From: an uncultured Agathobacter sp.
GTDB lineage: Bacteria; Bacillota; Clostridia; Lachnospirales; Lachnospiraceae
Length of the DNA: 14,881 nucleotides
Direction of reading: 5' to 3'
Assembly: GCA_934358675.1 (NCBI GenBank)
Contig: CAKRKX010000062.1
Coordinates: forward strand, 1 to 14,881
Positions 13,675 through 14,881 of the stretch are shown in pieces. Numbering within the stretch: position 1 is the stretch's first letter; each line of letters starts with the position of its first letter. Under the pieces are notes generated by a model, which had not been told where the DNA came from, searched no databases, and saw nothing but the letters and a program-made list of their open reading frames with translations. Both the position numbers and the translations under genes were made by a program.

Positions 13675-14673
13675 ATGACAAAAGAAAGAGATTATTTTTT
13701 TGATAATATTAAAGCAGTATTAATTTTTTTGGTTGTATTGGGGCATTTCCTTCTTCCGATTCATGAAGAGGGAAATGTTCTTGTTCTGATTAAGAGACTG
13801 ATTTATGTGTTTCATATGCCGCTTTTTGTGTTTGTATCCGGCTATTTTTCCAAGAGGATCTATAAGGATGGAAAATACAATTTTGAAAAGATCCTGTACC
13901 TGATCAAGGCGTACATCCTGTTTGTTGTGGCAATACAGGCCGTCTATGCGATCAGCGGCTTCCGAAGCTTCCGTGAGATTGATTTCTTCTCACAGAGTGG
14001 AGCGCCATGGTATCTGTTTGCGATGATCGCTTGGTACCTGATGATTCCTCTGATACGAAAATTTAAGCCGTTGCCGGTCATCACGGTCAATATTGTCCTG
14101 GCGTTGGCGGCCGGATTCTTTAAGAATGTGGGAGATTTTCTGTGTCTGTCGAGAATTCTTGTGTTCGGACCGTTCTTTTTCCTCGGCTACTATATGGAGC
14201 AGCCGGTGCTGGAAAAGGCGTTACATCCGACATACAAAAAAATTGTGACGGCAGCCGCGCTATTCATCTGTGCAGGAATCCTTCTGACCGGCTCGAAGAT
14301 GAAAGATGAGCTTGGAATGGTGTATGAGAATATCTCTTATTATGAATTGGATCGACTGTGGGAGGGACCGTTTGTAAGACTTGCCCTTATGATCGCAGCC
14401 TTCGTGATTTCCTGGGCAATCCTGTTTTATATTCCAAGAGAGAAGACGGCCATCTCATTTATTGGGCAGCGGACAATGCCGATTTATATGCTGCATCGAA
14501 TCTTACGGGATGTGCTGATGTTTGCAGGAATCTATGATTATCTTGGGGACTGGGGCTGGTTTGCATTATTTGTGCTCATCTGCCTGAGCATCAGTGTCAT
14601 CTATCTGCTTGCGAACCGGTATGTGGTCGATTCTGTGAACCGGCTGTTGAAATTGCATAGAAGGAAAATATAA
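13675..14673 (+). CDS. Acyltransferase 3 family integral membrane protein
   Basis: Membrane protein of 332 residues with about ten hydrophobic segments, resembling the acyltransferase 3/OafA superfamily and especially the fucose-4-O-acetylase-like group. Visible family marks are the N-terminal RDYFFDNIKAVLIFLVVLGH with His24, and YVFHMPLFVFVSGYFSKR with His47. Another is the PWYLFAMIAWYL segment near residue 107. Members transfer acyl groups, usually acetyl, to sugars of exported polysaccharides or envelope glycans; the acceptor here is unknown. It starts 11 bases after the GGDEF/EAL gene with only a weak ribosome site, so it is probably co-transcribed and possibly coupled to it. A strong terminator follows. 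A role in c-di-GMP-controlled exopolysaccharide decoration is inference only. Confidence 0.85.
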   Translation: MTKERDYFFDNIKAVLIFLVVLGHFLLPIHEEGNVLVLIKRLIYVFHMPLFVFVSGYFSKRIYKDGKYNFEKILYLIKAYILFVVAIQAVYAISGFRSFREIDFFSQSGAPWYLFAMIAWYLMIPLIRKFKPLPVITVNIVLALAAGFFKNVGDFLCLSRILVFGPFFFLGYYMEQPVLEKALHPTYKKIVTAAALFICAGILLTGSKMKDELGMVYENISYYELDRLWEGPFVRLALMIAAFVISWAILFYIPREKTAISFIGQRTMPIYMLHRILRDVLMFAGIYDYLGDWGWFALFVLICLSISVIYLLANRYVVDSVNRLLKLHRRKI

Positions 14674-14677
14674 AAGT

Positions 14678-14707
14678 TAAGGGGCTGCATGCGCAGCCCC
14701 TTATTTT
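14678..14707. terminator. Strong bidirectional intrinsic terminator between convergent genes
   Basis: TAAGGGGCTGC (14678-14688) pairs perfectly with GCAGCCCCTTA (14693-14703) around a 4-base loop, followed by TTTT (14704-14707). On the minus strand the stem is followed by AACTTTTA, so it can also serve the facing argG gene. Confidence 0.92.
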
Positions 14708-14721
14708 GACTATGTAAGCGA

Positions 14722-14880
14722 TTACTTTGTGTTCTTCTCGATGTTCTGCTTCATCATAGCACGAACTTTCAGTGGAAGACCGAAGAGCGTGATGAATCCG
14801 TCAGCATCGTGGTGGTCATACTGATCACCGGTTGTAAAACTTGCGAGTGACTCGCTGTACAGTGAGTACGGAGAAGTCGT
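14722..14880 (-). CDS. argG: Argininosuccinate synthase, C-terminal end only
   Basis: The minus strand encodes 52 residues, then TAA. The peptide includes [20 protein letters not shown], then [19 protein letters not shown], the conserved C terminus of argininosuccinate synthase. The enzyme joins citrulline and aspartate using ATP in arginine biosynthesis in the cytoplasm. The gene enters from beyond the right edge and is convergent with the acyltransferase gene, sharing the terminator between them. Only about one eighth of the protein is visible. Confidence 0.9.
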   Translation of the reverse strand, partial: TTSPYSLYSESLASFTTGDQYDHHDADGFITLFGLPLKVRAMMKQNIEKNTK

Positions 14881-14881
14881 T

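Overview
The window looks like a chromosomal segment from a Gram-positive gut anaerobe of the Clostridia, most likely a Lachnospiraceae member of the Roseburia/Agathobacter type. This is inferred from the CUT1 sugar transporter with a YesM/YesN-type two-component system, strong AGGAGG-type ribosome sites, moderate GC content, and the style of the proteins. The exact species cannot be read from the sequence.

Layout. (1) Positions 2-5433 hold a carbohydrate ABC importer: the 3' end of a solute-binding protein, a terminator plus a second long hairpin, a promoter, two permeases, and a sensor kinase and AraC-type response regulator that overlap each other. There is no ATPase gene; such systems usually share one encoded elsewhere. 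(2) Positions 5446-8915 continue in the same direction with two overlapping genes for a heterodimeric ABC exporter. One half carries a degenerate Walker B and the other a degenerate signature motif. (3) Positions 8901-9485 form a non-coding, roughly 585-base imperfect inverted repeat that folds into one giant rod-like hairpin. It begins inside the last codons of the exporter gene and ends just before the ribosome site of the next gene. This is the most unusual item in the window. (4) Positions 9505-11260 hold a small heavy-metal-binding (HMA) protein, a convergent cysteine-rich ferredoxin-like protein, and a divergent Crp/Fnr-family regulator. A 14-base perfect palindrome between the last two sits about -41.5 from the predicted ferredoxin start and just downstream of the regulator's own promoter. 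(5) Positions 11390-14673 hold a membrane-anchored c-di-GMP protein (degenerate GGDEF, intact EAL) followed by an acyltransferase-3 family membrane protein. (6) A bidirectional terminator separates these from the 3' end of argG on the minus strand.

How the genes work together. The first block reads as a sugar-sensing and uptake unit controlled by its own two-component system, with an exporter added at the end without a visible terminator in between. The ferredoxin and Crp/Fnr pair reads as a small redox or stress-response module with autoregulation. The EAL protein would lower c-di-GMP and may be coupled to envelope or exopolysaccharide acylation through the next gene. Functional statements come from motifs read by eye; no database search was run.
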